Assembly (NCBI GenBank): GCA_947177225.1
Contig: CAMWTS010000015.1
Location: 1 to 48,413, forward strand
Reading direction: 5' to 3'
Origin: an uncultured Alistipes sp.
Lineage (GTDB): Bacteria; Bacteroidota; Bacteroidia; Bacteroidales; Rikenellaceae
DNA length: 48,413 nt
Shown piece by piece: positions 27,926 through 37,431 of this stretch. Below the pieces are notes generated by a model that was not told the DNA's origin, made no database searches, and saw only the letters and a list, made by a program, of their open reading frames with translations. Positions within the stretch are counted from its first letter, which is position 1. The number at the start of each line of letters is the position of its first letter. The position numbers and the translations under genes are program-made.

Positions 27926-27951
27926 ATATTCTTCAATTTATTAAAGAATAT
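27926..27951. promoter_or_regulatory. Candidate ROK operator
   Basis: ATATTCTT (27926-27933) and AAGAATAT (27944-27951) form a perfect 8-bp inverted repeat with a 10-base spacer. It covers the -33 position of the ROK promoter, so binding would repress it. The assignment to the ROK protein is inference. Confidence 0.4.
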
Positions 27952-28227
27952 CCTAAAAAAAGAGATTAAATATTATTTCGGGCACGGCATCGCTTCGCAG
28001 CGCAAGAGAGCATTGGCAGGCCATATCTCCGTATCGCTCTTCATTCCACAGCATTCGGCTTGCAGCGGCGGCAGAAACGGCTCTGCCGGCAATATCCCCG
28101 CTTCTCCGGCAGCCGCCTCAGATCAGGCCGCCTCAACAGCCGCACCGCCTCCGCAAGCAGCCTGGCGAGGATCGGCCACTCGGCCGCATTGCCAAAGCCT
28201 CCTTCCGCATCTGAGCACAAAATACAA

Positions 28228-28262
28228 ATCGGGTGCGCCAATGCAATATCGACACACCCGAT
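28228..28262 (-). terminator. Likely terminator of the outer-membrane barrel gene
   Basis: ATCGGGTG and CACCCGAT pair perfectly (8 bp, 19-base loop); on the minus strand a T-rich TTGTATTTTG follows. It lies 18 bases after the gene's stop. The large loop makes it a moderate terminator. Confidence 0.55.
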
Positions 28263-28279
28263 CATAACGGAGCAGATCC

Positions 28280-31168
28280 CTATCTCGGACCTCCGCCGGG
28301 AGGAGGGCCCATGGGCGGACGACCGGCAAACGGACGGTTGCCCTTGACCTCCATGCCGTCGTAGTCGCCGATATTGCTCGATGCGCCCTTGTTGAAGTGG
28401 CGCAGATTGTAGTTGAACTGCACGGTGTAGTAACGTCCCACCACGCTGTTCCAGGCGTTCTGCGTATAGCCGCTGCTCATGGTGCGCGCGAACGAAGTGT
28501 TCTGGTTCAAGATGTCGTTGACACCGACCATGATCTCGCCTCTCTGGTTTTTGAATACCTTCTTGCCCAGATAGGCATTGCACAGTACGTAACTCTCGTT
28601 ATAGTCGTTGGTGAATCCTACATACTGATTGTAAGATGCCGAGAGCGTCAGCGTCAGACCCTTCCAGAATACCCATTTGAGATTACCCGTAGCCGTGTGG
28701 TTGAAATACTGGTTCTTGCCCGAAGAGGCCAGCGAGTTCTTTGTGTCGTTATATGTACCGTTCCACTGCAACGTGAAGTCGATGTTCTCCGATATGTTGC
28801 TGCCCAGCGATACCATGGCATCGTAGCCCATGTTGCTCGCGAAGTTGGTCAGATCGTCGATCAGCGACGGAGTGCGCGTGTAGCTCACACCGCCCATAAG
28901 GTTGAGATTGCACTTTATGGGATTGACCGGGAAGCCGTAGCTGATGTGCGTGCGCAGAGAGCGGTAGCCGTCCAGGTTGGCATAGGTGGTGTATTGCAGC
29001 GGCTTGTACTCCACGCCGTCGACCTCTATGGGCTTGTTGTAGTAGATCGACGAACCTATGTAGTTCTGCGTCAGCTGTGTCGAGAACATCCACATGAACG
29101 TGCGTCCCTTTTCGACGTTGGAGCGTATGTAGTGGAAGTTGATGCGGTGCGAATATGCCGGATTAAGGTCGGGATTACCTTTCGACAGATACTGCGCATT
29201 CGACACGTCGTAGATGTCTTGCAGATTGCTTACCGACGGATTCTCCGTATTCGACATGACGAACAGACGTATGGTGTTCTCACGGTTGATGGCGATGTTA
29301 CCCATCAGGAAATAGGTGAAATCGTTGTAGTTGCGCTTGATATCGTATCCGCGCACACCGCCGTCGAGCGTCGAATACTGATAGTAGACGTTGGCCACGA
29401 TCGTATTCTTGTTTTTCGAGTAGCGGAAGCCCGGACCTACACGGTGCGTAACGTAACGGCTGTCGGTATCGCTCGACAGCGAAGCATCGGGCAGCAGGCC
29501 GTCGGTAATGTAGTCGGGGCCCGTGATGTAAGCCGTCTTGTCGATATTCTGATTGTTGACTGCCGCACGGTACTGGAAACTGATCTGCGCCGATTTCGAC
29601 ACCGGCTCGGTATAGGTGAAGTTGCCCTCCAAACGCAGCGACGATGTCGGAGCCAGCGACGATACATATCTGAGCACGGGAACCGGTTCGCCCGTTTCCT
29701 GATCGATCTCCGTTTCGAGCGTCGAATAGCTGTTGGTGCGGCTGCGGGTGTTGTTGCGCCAGTTAACATTGGCATCGACCGTAATCGTGCGTCCCGCCTT
29801 GCCCAGCTTGGCACGGTACGACAGGAACTCACGCAGGTTGAAAGCGGCCGAGGCGGCATCGCTGCCGTTGCTGATGATGTTGTCGCCGCTCTCGCCCCAC
29901 TGCCGGCCGTAGGTCTCGCTGAACGGATCGTTGCTCTGATAGCTGAATCCCGTGCGCGACATGAGCGACTGGTTGGCCGATATGCGCCAGTCAAGACGCA
30001 GATTGAGGCGGTGATTATTGTTGAGCGTCTGCGAGCGTCCGCTCTGTTCGAGCGTATCGATAGGCGACGGAGCCTCGTACCAGCGCTCCAATCGGCTGAT
30101 GTTGCGAGTATTGGTGCGATTGAAGAAGTAGCTTCCGGTCAGCTTCACCTTATCGTTCTCGCCCCACGAGTCCGAGTAGTTGATACCGATCGATCCTACC
30201 TTGGCCACACCGCTCTGCGGACGCACCATGTATTGTCCCACGCCGCGTCCCATGCCGCCACCCATACCACCGGTCGAACCCGACACGCCGAGAATATCCT
30301 CGAACGAGAAGTTCTGCTGGTTGATGTTGTTCAGCAATCCTATAACCGACAACCGGCTCGAATTGTTGAATATGTTGACATTACCGCCGGCCATATACTT
30401 ATGGTGCGACGTAACGTCGTCGGTCTCGGGCTGATAGCCGTATCCGGCATACAGCTTACCGAACTGACCCTGACGCATATTGCTGTGGGTGATAATGTTG
30501 ATGGCCTTATAGCCCTCGCCGTCGTCCATACCCGAAAACTCGGCATTGTCGCTCAGCTTGTTGAACACCTCGATCTTGTCCACCGCCTGAGCCGGCAGCG
30601 AGTTGATGGCCGTCGAGACGTCCTCTCCGAAGAACTCCTTTCCGTCAACGAAGATCTTTTTGACCTCCTCGCCCTGAGCCTCGACCGTTCCGTTGGTGAT
30701 GGTTATGCCCGGCATCTTCTTCAACAGACCTTCGACATCGGCATCTGCCGCAACCTTGAACGCGCCGGCATTGTAGCTGACCGTATCGCCATTCTGCGAC
30801 GTGCGCAGCGACTGCACCTCCTTCACCACGGCATCGATGCGCGTTGCCGCCACGGCAAGCTCGATAGTACCCATGGCCGTAACACTCTTGTCCACCTTGA
30901 TCGTAGCGGTGTAGTTCTCGTAGCCTATGAACGAAACGGTGGCGGTATATTCGCCATAGGCGACGCCGGTGATCTCCGTCTTGCCGCCATAACCCGATGT
31001 CTGATGTTTGCGAACATTGCTGTTGCGTGTCGATACCAACTCGACGATGGCACCTATGACACCCTCTTTGGTCTCGGAGTCGATGATCGTTGCCGTGACC
31101 TTGGCCGTTTGAGCCAACGCCGACGACGCTATCGATAGCGACAACAATACGACAAGTAATCTCTTCAT
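28280..31168 (-). CDS. TonB-dependent-receptor-like outer-membrane beta-barrel protein
   Basis: 962 residues with a signal peptide (1-19). The order is a carboxypeptidase-regulatory-like Ig domain (20-115), a plug-like domain (about 125-235, with DVEGLLKKMPGI and KIFVDGKEFFGED), and a large beta-barrel to the C-terminus, as in the Bacteroidetes outer-membrane barrel family (OMP_b-brl_3). A Gly/Met-rich stretch (GGMGGGMGRG) lies near 305, and the extreme C-terminus is Pro/Gly-rich (PPMGPPPGGGPR) rather than a classic barrel-ending strand. No SusD-like partner is adjacent, so it may serve a metal, peptide or adhesion role rather than glycan import. Divergent from rpoD. Confidence 0.85.
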   Translation of the reverse strand: MKRLLVVLLSLSIASSALAQTAKVTATIIDSETKEGVIGAIVELVSTRNSNVRKHQTSGYGGKTEITGVAYGEYTATVSFIGYENYTATIKVDKSVTAMGTIELAVAATRIDAVVKEVQSLRTSQNGDTVSYNAGAFKVAADADVEGLLKKMPGITITNGTVEAQGEEVKKIFVDGKEFFGEDVSTAINSLPAQAVDKIEVFNKLSDNAEFSGMDDGEGYKAINIITHSNMRQGQFGKLYAGYGYQPETDDVTSHHKYMAGGNVNIFNNSSRLSVIGLLNNINQQNFSFEDILGVSGSTGGMGGGMGRGVGQYMVRPQSGVAKVGSIGINYSDSWGENDKVKLTGSYFFNRTNTRNISRLERWYEAPSPIDTLEQSGRSQTLNNNHRLNLRLDWRISANQSLMSRTGFSYQSNDPFSETYGRQWGESGDNIISNGSDAASAAFNLREFLSYRAKLGKAGRTITVDANVNWRNNTRSRTNSYSTLETEIDQETGEPVPVLRYVSSLAPTSSLRLEGNFTYTEPVSKSAQISFQYRAAVNNQNIDKTAYITGPDYITDGLLPDASLSSDTDSRYVTHRVGPGFRYSKNKNTIVANVYYQYSTLDGGVRGYDIKRNYNDFTYFLMGNIAINRENTIRLFVMSNTENPSVSNLQDIYDVSNAQYLSKGNPDLNPAYSHRINFHYIRSNVEKGRTFMWMFSTQLTQNYIGSSIYYNKPIEVDGVEYKPLQYTTYANLDGYRSLRTHISYGFPVNPIKCNLNLMGGVSYTRTPSLIDDLTNFASNMGYDAMVSLGSNISENIDFTLQWNGTYNDTKNSLASSGKNQYFNHTATGNLKWVFWKGLTLTLSASYNQYVGFTNDYNESYVLCNAYLGKKVFKNQRGEIMVGVNDILNQNTSFARTMSSGYTQNAWNSVVGRYYTVQFNYNLRHFNKGASSNIGDYDGMEVKGNRPFAGRPPMGPPPGGGPR

Positions 31169-31455
31169 ATATCTATATATTGCCTTTGTTTATTTTCGAC
31201 CGCGAAGATAATACAAATTTCCGACCCCTCGGCCTTCCGATCGGTGAAACGACCAAAAAGGGGTGTCAGCCGTCGCGGCACCGGTTGCGAACGTATAAAA
31301 TTTTTCGGCGATTTCGGCGTTATTATCATAGTCGGCGGCAGAGCATGCAAAATAAATTTCGCATCGGGTGAAACAAATGTGCAACTGCTTTCGTAATATA
31401 AAATGATTGTTGAAAAAGTTTAGTTAGGAACAATAGTTGTAAGAAAAATATATTT

Positions 31456-32316
31456 ATGCGTCAATTAAAGATTACAAAGTCGATCACCAACCGCGAGAGT
31501 GCATCGCTCGACAAGTATTTGCAGGAGATCGGCAAAGAGGAGTTGATCACCGTAGAAGAGGAGGTCGAACTCGCGCAGCGCATCAAGAAGGGCGACCAGG
31601 AGGCGTTGGAGAAGCTGACAAAGGCCAATCTGCGTTTCGTAGTGTCGGTTGCCAAGCAGTATCAGAATCAGGGTTTGAGCCTGCCCGACCTTATAAATGA
31701 AGGTAACCTCGGTTTAATCAAGGCGGCCGAGAAGTTCGACGAGACGCGCGGTTTCAAGTTCATATCGTATGCCGTGTGGTGGATACGCCAGTCGATTCTG
31801 CAAGCATTGGCCGAGCAGTCGCGAATAGTGCGCCTGCCGCTGAACCAGGTGGGTTCGCTCAACAAGATAAACAAGGCCTTTGCCCGTTTCGAGCAGGAGC
31901 ACGAGCGCACGCCGTCGCCCGAAGAGCTGGCCTCGGAGCTGGAACTTCCCAAGGAGAAGGTGACCGACACCCTGCGTGTGGCCGGTCGTCACATCTCGGT
32001 CGACGCACCCTTTGCCGAGGGCGAAGACAACTCTCTGCTGGACGTGCTGGTCAATACCGATTCGCCCAATGCCGACCGCGGTCTTATCAGCGAATCGCTG
32101 GCAACGGAGGTGGAGCGCGCATTGGAGATTCTGACCGAGCGTGAGCGCGATATAATCCGCTACTTCTTCGGCATAGGCTGTTCGGAGATGACATTGGAGG
32201 AGATCGGCGAGAAGTTCGATCTTACACGCGAACGCGTGCGCCAGATCAAGGAGAAGGCCATACGCAAATTGCGTCAGTCATCGCGCAGCCGTCTGCTGAA
32301 ATCTTATCTGGGATAG
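31456..32316 (+). CDS. rpoD: Primary sigma factor (sigma-70, Bacteroidetes sigma-ABfr type)
   Basis: 286-residue housekeeping sigma factor. It lacks region 1.1, as is normal in Bacteroidetes. Region 1.2 ([16 protein letters not shown]) is at 17-32; region 2 with [18 protein letters not shown] and the -10-binding [13 protein letters not shown] at about 75-115; region 3 at 130-200; region 4 with the helix-turn-helix [23 protein letters not shown] near 245-268. This protein would read the TTTG/TAnnTTTG promoters seen through the window. It is a single gene with its own strong terminator. Confidence 0.97.
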   Translation: MRQLKITKSITNRESASLDKYLQEIGKEELITVEEEVELAQRIKKGDQEALEKLTKANLRFVVSVAKQYQNQGLSLPDLINEGNLGLIKAAEKFDETRGFKFISYAVWWIRQSILQALAEQSRIVRLPLNQVGSLNKINKAFARFEQEHERTPSPEELASELELPKEKVTDTLRVAGRHISVDAPFAEGEDNSLLDVLVNTDSPNADRGLISESLATEVERALEILTERERDIIRYFFGIGCSEMTLEEIGEKFDLTRERVRQIKEKAIRKLRQSSRSRLLKSYLG

Positions 32317-32342
32317 TCATGTAATTAAAGTATATAAGTGCG

Positions 32343-32378
32343 AACCGGCCGGTTTTCCACGCGGAAAACCGGCCGGTT
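32343..32378 (+). terminator. rpoD terminator
   Basis: A 16-bp perfect inverted repeat (32343-32358 with 32363-32378, loop ACGC) is followed by TTGTTGTTT. Very stable intrinsic terminator 27 bases after the rpoD stop. Confidence 0.92.
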
Positions 32379-32509
32379 TGTTGTTTGTCGGTTTGTAGTC
32401 CGTTCGACCGATATTGCCGATTGCAACAGTCGTCACAGGCGAGCACGCAGCGGCGGCACGGAGTAGCGGCACGGCAGAAACGGCTCGATGCGAAACGCAC
32501 ATAAAACAA

Positions 32510-32541
32510 AAACCGCGTCGGACTTGCATCTGACGCGGTTT
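32510..32541 (-). terminator. tRNA-Leu terminator
   Basis: AAACCGCGTC (32510-32519) and GACGCGGTTT (32532-32541) pair perfectly; on the minus strand TTGTTTT follows directly after the tRNA 3' end. Confidence 0.85.
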
Positions 32542-32545
32542 TCTG

Positions 32546-32631
32546 TGCCCAGGACGAGACTCGAACTCACACGGACCTAATCGTCCACCACCCCCTCAAA
32601 GTGGCGTGTCTACCAATTTCACCACCTGGGC
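32546..32631 (-). tRNA. tRNA-Leu (anticodon GAG)
   Basis: 86-nt class II tRNA. The acceptor arms GCCCAGG and CCTGGGC pair fully, with discriminator A at 32546 and no encoded CCA. The D-arm contains GAAATTGGTAGAC; the anticodon loop TTGAGGG gives anticodon GAG, reading CUC/CUU; a long variable arm with GGAC/GTCC follows, and the T-loop is GTTCGAGTC. All leucine identity features fit. Confidence 0.96.
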
Positions 32632-32648
32632 TCATCTATTCGAGCGTG

Positions 32649-32679
32649 CAAATATAGGAACTTTTTTCGAATCTGCAAA
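32649..32679 (-). promoter_or_regulatory. tRNA-Leu promoter
   Basis: Perfect minus-strand TTTG (32676-32679), 19-base spacer, TATATTTG (32649-32656). It overlaps the sequence just after the transporter stop at 32684. Confidence 0.75.
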
Positions 32680-32683
32680 ATTT

Positions 32684-34345
32684 TTACATGAAAATCATCA
32701 ATATTACCTGCGCAATCACCACTCTGATGAACATTGCCAGCGGATAAACGGTCGTGTAGGCTATCGACGGGCGGTCGCCGTCGGTTATCTCGTTGGCATA
32801 TGTCAAGGCCATCGGATTGGCCATGGCACCGCACAACATGCCCGCCGTCGAGGCGAAATCGACACGATGGCGACGCATGGCATAGCAGCCCACGGCGAGT
32901 GTCGGCAACAGTGTTATGGCAAAGCCCAATGCCACCCATGTGGCACCCGTTGAGCTGATGGCGGCATCGAAGAACGTGGGGCCTGCACTGAGTCCGAGAC
33001 ATGCCAGATAGAGCGACAGTCCCAGTGCACGAAGCATGAGGTTGGCACTCTGTGTGGCGTAGGTGACCAGATGCAGACGGTAGCCGAACGCACCGATCAG
33101 TATGCCCACTATGATAGGACCTCCGGCCAGACCCAGCTTCAAGGGCGACGACATGCCCGGCAGGGCAATGGGTATGGCACCCACGATCAGACCAACGATC
33201 AAGCCTATGAATATGGCCGGCAGGTGGGGCTCGTTAAGATCGCGCTCGGCATTGCCCAGCGTCTCGGCCACCTTGTCGACAGCCGAAGCGTCGCCCACCA
33301 CTACCACGCGGTCGCCCAGCTGCAACACCAGATCGGGCGTAGCCAGAAGCACGACGCCGCTGCGCACGATGCGGCTGATGTTGATGCCGTAGCTGTTGCG
33401 CAGATGCAGCGAACCGAGGCTTCGGCCGTTGATATCGGCGCGCGTGACGATGATCGAGCGCGACACCATGGTCGAATCGATCGAATTCCAGTCGACATCG
33501 CCGCTGTTCCAGTCGGTGCTTTCGCGACGGCCGATCAACGCTTCGAGCGTCTCCACGTCGCGGCGCGAGGTGACCACCAACAGACGGTCGCCACGCTCGA
33601 TGACCGTATCGGGCGACGGGACGCTCACGCGGCCGTCGTGCCATATTCGCGATACGACGAACTGCACATGGCTGAACTCACTTATCTTGCGCAGGTTGTG
33701 TCCGATGATGCCCGGATTGTCGGCTATCATCGATATTATATAGGTATTGTTGACATGCTCGGCCTGAGGAGCGGCCAAATCGTTCTGACGCACCATGTAC
33801 CGGCGCATGACGATAATGGCCAGAATAACGCCTACCACACCGAGCGGATATGTCACAGCGCAGCTCAATGCCGGCGTAGTGGCGTCGAGATCCATCTGGG
33901 CAAGCGTCTGCTGCGATGCCGCCAGTGCGGGAGTATTGGTTACCGCCCCGCTCAGCACGCCCATCATATCGGGCAGCGACATACCAGGCAAATAACTGAA
34001 AGCCACCGCCATGGCCGTGCCGAGGAGTATGACGGCCAACCCCAGTCCGTTGAGACGTATGCCGTTGTTGCGGAACGCGCTGAAAAAGCCGGGACCCACC
34101 TGCACGCCCAGCGCATAGACGAACAGCACCAGACCGAAGTTCTGAGCGAACGTCAATATCGTATGATCGATCTTCAAGCCGAAATGGCCGGCCAGAATAC
34201 CGGTAAAAAAGACGAATGTCACGCCGAGCGACACTCCGCGGACATGCACTTTGCCCAACGCCATGCCTACGGCGCAGATCAGCGACAGCACCACGATGGC
34301 CGTCATGTCGACCTTTCCGTCGAACAAACTCTCCAAAAACTCCAT
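32684..34345 (-). CDS. AspT/YidE-YbjL-type putative transporter
   Basis: 553-residue inner-membrane protein made of two homologous membrane halves (about 10-190 and 380-553) around two cytosolic TrkA-C-like domains (about 200-370). The duplicated half-domain motif is seen as GLVLFVYALGVQVGPGFF near 70-87 and LYLACLGLSAGPTFF near 457-471. The family includes the aspartate:alanine exchanger AspT, but most members, including YidE and YbjL, have no proven substrate. The TrkA-C domains suggest ligand or nucleotide regulation. A copy of the dispersed repeat lies just upstream of its start. Confidence 0.87.
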   Translation of the reverse strand: MEFLESLFDGKVDMTAIVVLSLICAVGMALGKVHVRGVSLGVTFVFFTGILAGHFGLKIDHTILTFAQNFGLVLFVYALGVQVGPGFFSAFRNNGIRLNGLGLAVILLGTAMAVAFSYLPGMSLPDMMGVLSGAVTNTPALAASQQTLAQMDLDATTPALSCAVTYPLGVVGVILAIIVMRRYMVRQNDLAAPQAEHVNNTYIISMIADNPGIIGHNLRKISEFSHVQFVVSRIWHDGRVSVPSPDTVIERGDRLLVVTSRRDVETLEALIGRRESTDWNSGDVDWNSIDSTMVSRSIIVTRADINGRSLGSLHLRNSYGINISRIVRSGVVLLATPDLVLQLGDRVVVVGDASAVDKVAETLGNAERDLNEPHLPAIFIGLIVGLIVGAIPIALPGMSSPLKLGLAGGPIIVGILIGAFGYRLHLVTYATQSANLMLRALGLSLYLACLGLSAGPTFFDAAISSTGATWVALGFAITLLPTLAVGCYAMRRHRVDFASTAGMLCGAMANPMALTYANEITDGDRPSIAYTTVYPLAMFIRVVIAQVILMIFM

Positions 34346-34360
34346 AACCTAACTAACCTA

Positions 34361-34436
34361 ATTTTTTCCATAAGCCCCGGCAAAGCCGAACCTGCTCCGA
34401 CCATGCCGAGGCGAGAGAACGGTGCGGCAAATCGCA
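34361..34436 (+). repeat. Dispersed intergenic repeat, copy A
   Basis: Begins with a T-run and AAGCC, then CGGCAAAGCCGAACC, CATGCCGAGGCG and GGTGCGGC. It aligns base by base with the unit at 45802-45951 (opposite strand) and 37610-37684. The central stem is degenerate. It fills the gap between the transporter and S46 peptidase genes. Confidence 0.6.
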
Positions 34437-34462
34437 CCTTTTCGATCCGCTGCCGCCGTCGA

Positions 34463-36502
34463 TCAGCGCAGTGTCATCTCATCGAGCAGATAACCGGCAC
34501 CTCCCACGCGATCGATCGTAAAGAGCACATAGCGTATATCGACCGCTATGTTGCGGCATATCTCCTCGTCGAACTCGACGTCGCTCATGGTCGAGAGCCA
34601 TGTACGGTCGAAATTTATGCCGATAAGTCGACCGCGAGCGTCGATGACCGGCGAACCGGAATTACCGCCCGTAGTGTGGTTGGTCGCGATGAAGCAGACG
34701 GGCACACTGCGTCGGCCGTCGATCTCCACACCCCAGCGGCCATATTGCTTGCAAGCATATATGTCTCTGAGCGACTGCGGAATGTCGTAATCGTATATTT
34801 CGGGATTATCCTTCTCGATGATACCCTCCAACGTGGTTTGCGGACGGTGATATACTCCGTCGGCATAGTCGTAACCCGCTATCTTGCCATAGGCTACGCG
34901 CAGCGTGAGGTTGGCGTCGGGGAAGAATGCGCGGTCGCGATCCCACTCCATCAGAGCCTTGACATAGGGACGGTACCAACGCTCTATGTCGGGCACGTTG
35001 CTCAGGTTGCGATAGGCATATTGCACCGACAGCTCGTATAGCGGCGTCATGGCCTCGACCAGTTCGGCCACGGCATCATCGGCTGCGGCATCGGTCGAAA
35101 AGCCTTCGATCGAGACGAAGCGGCTGTTGTCGTATAGATAGTCTACATAAGCCTCCGCACCGCCATATCGTGCGACCAGTTGCGACAGCGACTCCGGTAT
35201 GCCGCCCTCGGGTGCCAGACGCAGGAACTCGGCGACCATGCGCTGCGCAATGGCGCGATCGATCGAAGCATCGTAGTTTTTGTAGAAGTTCTGCGCCACC
35301 AGGGCTGCACGCTCCCTGTCGGGCGTCAGCATGGCGAAGCGCACTATCTGCGGCAACTCTATGGCACGCAGAGTCTCGATGAAGAGCGTGCGGGTATGAT
35401 ACGGCATCGTATTGCGCAGGTATGCGGCATGCAGCGAATCGAGCAGATAGGCCTTGTCGGGATTCTCGGCAACGAAACGCTGCTCGTAGGCGCGCTTCTT
35501 GTCGACCGTACCCAGGCGCTTGATACCCAACACTTCTCCCTGCCATTTCTTCCACGCATTGGCTATCGAGGCGTGTTTGGCAGCGTATTGTATACGCACT
35601 TTGGGATCGCGCTCCTGAGCTGCGCGTATGATGTCGAGACGCTCGGTGCGCAGTGCTATGCAAACGGGATCGGCCACGTTGGCGATGTAGTCGACAGCAT
35701 CGGAAGTGATATACTCCTGCGTGTTGCCCGGGAAACCGTAGATCATGGTGAAATCACCCTCTTTGACCCCCGCGGTCGAGATCTCGAAGTGGCGCGCAGG
35801 ACGATAGGGAACATTGCCGGACGAGTAGGCTGCCGGCTCGTTGTCGGGCGACGAATAGATGCGGAATACCGAGAAGTCGCCGGTATGGCGCGGCCATATC
35901 CAGTTGTCGGTATCGCCTCCGAACTTGCCTATCGACGAGGGCGGCGTACCCACCAGACGCACGTCGGAGAATACTTTGTAGACGAACAGAAACTGCTGGT
36001 TGCCGTAGTACATCTGCTCGACGGAGGCACTGTAACCCTTGCCCTCGGCTTCGGCGGCAGCGATTATCTCTTCGGCTTTCTCACCGGCTGCAAGACGGTC
36101 GGTGATCTCCTCCATGCGCACGAGCATCTCCACCGTCAAGCCCTTGCACGGCAGCTCTTCGTTGCGCGACATAGCCCAGAAACCGTTTGTCAGATAGTCG
36201 TGCTCGACCGACGACAACGACTGTATGGCACCGTAACCGCAATGATGGTTGGTCAGCAGCAATCCTTCGGCCGACACGATCTCACCGGTGCAACCGCCGT
36301 CGAACAGCACGACAGCATCCTTCAACGAGGCTTTGTTGATAGAGTAGATGTCTTCGGCCGTGAGGCGGAAGCCCTTCGAACGCATATCTTTCATGCGCGA
36401 CGATATGAGCGAGGGCAGCCACATGCCCTTGTCGGCAAATGCCGTAAAGCCGACCGCGAAGGTCAGCAGCGAGATTAGCAGTGTTTTTCTTATCATGGTC
36501 AA
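34463..36502 (-). CDS. S46-family dipeptidyl-peptidase, DPP11-type
   Basis: 679-residue exported serine exopeptidase that cuts dipeptides from peptide N-termini, feeding amino-acid-fermenting Bacteroidetes. Signal peptide at about 1-23. The chymotrypsin-fold triad is visible: His in TNHHCGYG (residues 84-91), Asp in DTDNWIWPRHTGDF, and Ser615 in GGNSGSP. Arg633 follows the serine by 18 residues in NFDR, the same spacing as Ser655/Arg673 of Porphyromonas DPP11, where this Arg selects Asp/Glu at P1; DPP7 has Gly there. So acidic specificity is likely. It starts 18 bases after maf and is probably cotranscribed with it. Confidence 0.92.
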   Translation of the reverse strand: MTMIRKTLLISLLTFAVGFTAFADKGMWLPSLISSRMKDMRSKGFRLTAEDIYSINKASLKDAVVLFDGGCTGEIVSAEGLLLTNHHCGYGAIQSLSSVEHDYLTNGFWAMSRNEELPCKGLTVEMLVRMEEITDRLAAGEKAEEIIAAAEAEGKGYSASVEQMYYGNQQFLFVYKVFSDVRLVGTPPSSIGKFGGDTDNWIWPRHTGDFSVFRIYSSPDNEPAAYSSGNVPYRPARHFEISTAGVKEGDFTMIYGFPGNTQEYITSDAVDYIANVADPVCIALRTERLDIIRAAQERDPKVRIQYAAKHASIANAWKKWQGEVLGIKRLGTVDKKRAYEQRFVAENPDKAYLLDSLHAAYLRNTMPYHTRTLFIETLRAIELPQIVRFAMLTPDRERAALVAQNFYKNYDASIDRAIAQRMVAEFLRLAPEGGIPESLSQLVARYGGAEAYVDYLYDNSRFVSIEGFSTDAAADDAVAELVEAMTPLYELSVQYAYRNLSNVPDIERWYRPYVKALMEWDRDRAFFPDANLTLRVAYGKIAGYDYADGVYHRPQTTLEGIIEKDNPEIYDYDIPQSLRDIYACKQYGRWGVEIDGRRSVPVCFIATNHTTGGNSGSPVIDARGRLIGINFDRTWLSTMSDVEFDEEICRNIAVDIRYVLFTIDRVGGAGYLLDEMTLR

Positions 36503-36520
36503 ATAGTTTAAGGTCTTATG

Positions 36521-37117
36521 TCATAGATCGACAAATGCTTCCAATTCGCGACACAACGCCTGCACGGGCAGTCCCATGACATTGTAGAACGAACCGTCGA
36601 TGCCTGTGATGCCCACATAACCGATCCACTCCTGAATGCCGTATGCTCCGGCTTTGTCGAGCGGAGAGAAATGCTCGACGTAGTAATCGATCTGCTCCTG
36701 CGAAAGATCCGCGAAACGCACCCTGCTCACCGCAGAGAATCGCCTTTGCCGGCAATCGGAACGCAGCGTGACGCCGGTTATGACAAGATGCTCCCGACCC
36801 GACAGTTGCGCGAGCATCTGTTTGGCATGCTCCGCGTTTTCGGGCTTGCCCAGCACCTGCTCGCCGATGACGACCGTCGTATCGGCCGTAATAAGTATCT
36901 CTCCGGGATTCAACGGCTTGGGATAGGCATTGCTCTTCAACTCCGAAAGATATTCCGCCACCTGCGTACATTGCAGCTGCGACGGATATCTCTCGTCGCA
37001 ATCGAATTTCTCCGCCAACTCGTAAGGCAGCCCCGCCGCCGCCATAAGCTCCCTTCGCCGGGGAGAGTTGGAGGCCAGAATCAACTTGTAATCGCGCAGT
37101 TTATCATGCAACAACAT
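36521..37117 (-). CDS. maf: Maf-family nucleotide pyrophosphatase
   Basis: 198-residue house-cleaning enzyme that hydrolyses non-canonical or modified nucleoside triphosphates (dTTP/UTP/CTP analogues) and affects septation. The ATG at 37117 is chosen over 37186 because MLLHDKLRDYKLILASNSPRR is the family start and the longer form crosses the promoter. Motifs: SNSPRRREL near 17-25, ADTTVV near 77, KPENAEHAKQML, and DKAGAYGIQE near 154-163. Complete. Confidence 0.93.
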   Translation of the reverse strand: MLLHDKLRDYKLILASNSPRRRELMAAAGLPYELAEKFDCDERYPSQLQCTQVAEYLSELKSNAYPKPLNPGEILITADTTVVIGEQVLGKPENAEHAKQMLAQLSGREHLVITGVTLRSDCRQRRFSAVSRVRFADLSQEQIDYYVEHFSPLDKAGAYGIQEWIGYVGITGIDGSFYNVMGLPVQALCRELEAFVDL

Positions 37118-37139
37118 AACCGACTGTTTTTTATTATTG

Positions 37140-37147
37140 CAAATATA
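37140..37147 (-). promoter_or_regulatory. -7 element for maf
   Basis: Minus-strand TATATTTG, full TAnnTTTG match, 22 bases before the maf ATG at 37117 and just downstream of the terminator at 37160-37181. Confidence 0.55.
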
Positions 37148-37159
37148 GTCATTTTTCAT

Positions 37160-37181
37160 AAAAAACGGCATGCTGCTGCCG
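37160..37181 (-). terminator. Terminator after the 64-codon ORF
   Basis: CGGCA (37166-37170) and TGCCG (37177-37181) with a 6-base loop, followed on the minus strand by six T. It begins 6 bases after the small ORF's stop and ends before the maf promoter. Confidence 0.65.
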
Positions 37182-37186
37182 CACAC

Positions 37187-37381
37187 TTACTCCGCCGAAT
37201 AGACATACAACCTATCCGGACACTTTTCGACGTGCGTCCATCGCACGCAATTTTTCTCGCCGCGGCACAGCCTAAGCACGCCGGCTTTGCCCGTCATGTC
37301 GCCATCTGACACAAATTTGCGCACAATCGCTTTCCGTATCGACGAGACCGTATATCCTTGACGGTTATATCCTTTTGCCAT
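37187..37381 (-). CDS. Hypothetical small basic protein (64 residues)
   Basis: I do not recognise this protein. It begins MAKGYNRQGYTVSSIRKA and has Cys in LCRGEKNC and EKC, with many Lys/Arg. No signal peptide or membrane helix. Evidence for a real gene is positional: an intrinsic terminator starts 6 bases after the stop, and a structured segment with another terminator lies 50 bases upstream. Codon choice is mixed and a TAA directly precedes the ATG. No clear TAnnTTTG promoter was found. It could be a chance open frame. Confidence 0.4.
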   Translation of the reverse strand: MAKGYNRQGYTVSSIRKAIVRKFVSDGDMTGKAGVLRLCRGEKNCVRWTHVEKCPDRLYVYSAE

Positions 37382-37431
37382 TTAGGGCACGAGCGGAACT
37401 CAGCGGGCGATTATTGCCATCGGCTTGTCAT

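Larger units (their letters stand above)
27870..28279. other. Intergenic region upstream of the ROK gene
   Basis: 410 bases. The first 100 are strongly AT-rich and hold the ROK promoter and inverted repeat. The remainder, 28000-28225, is GC-rich without a supportable gene, and 28228-28262 is the terminator of the TonB-type gene. Confidence 0.5.
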
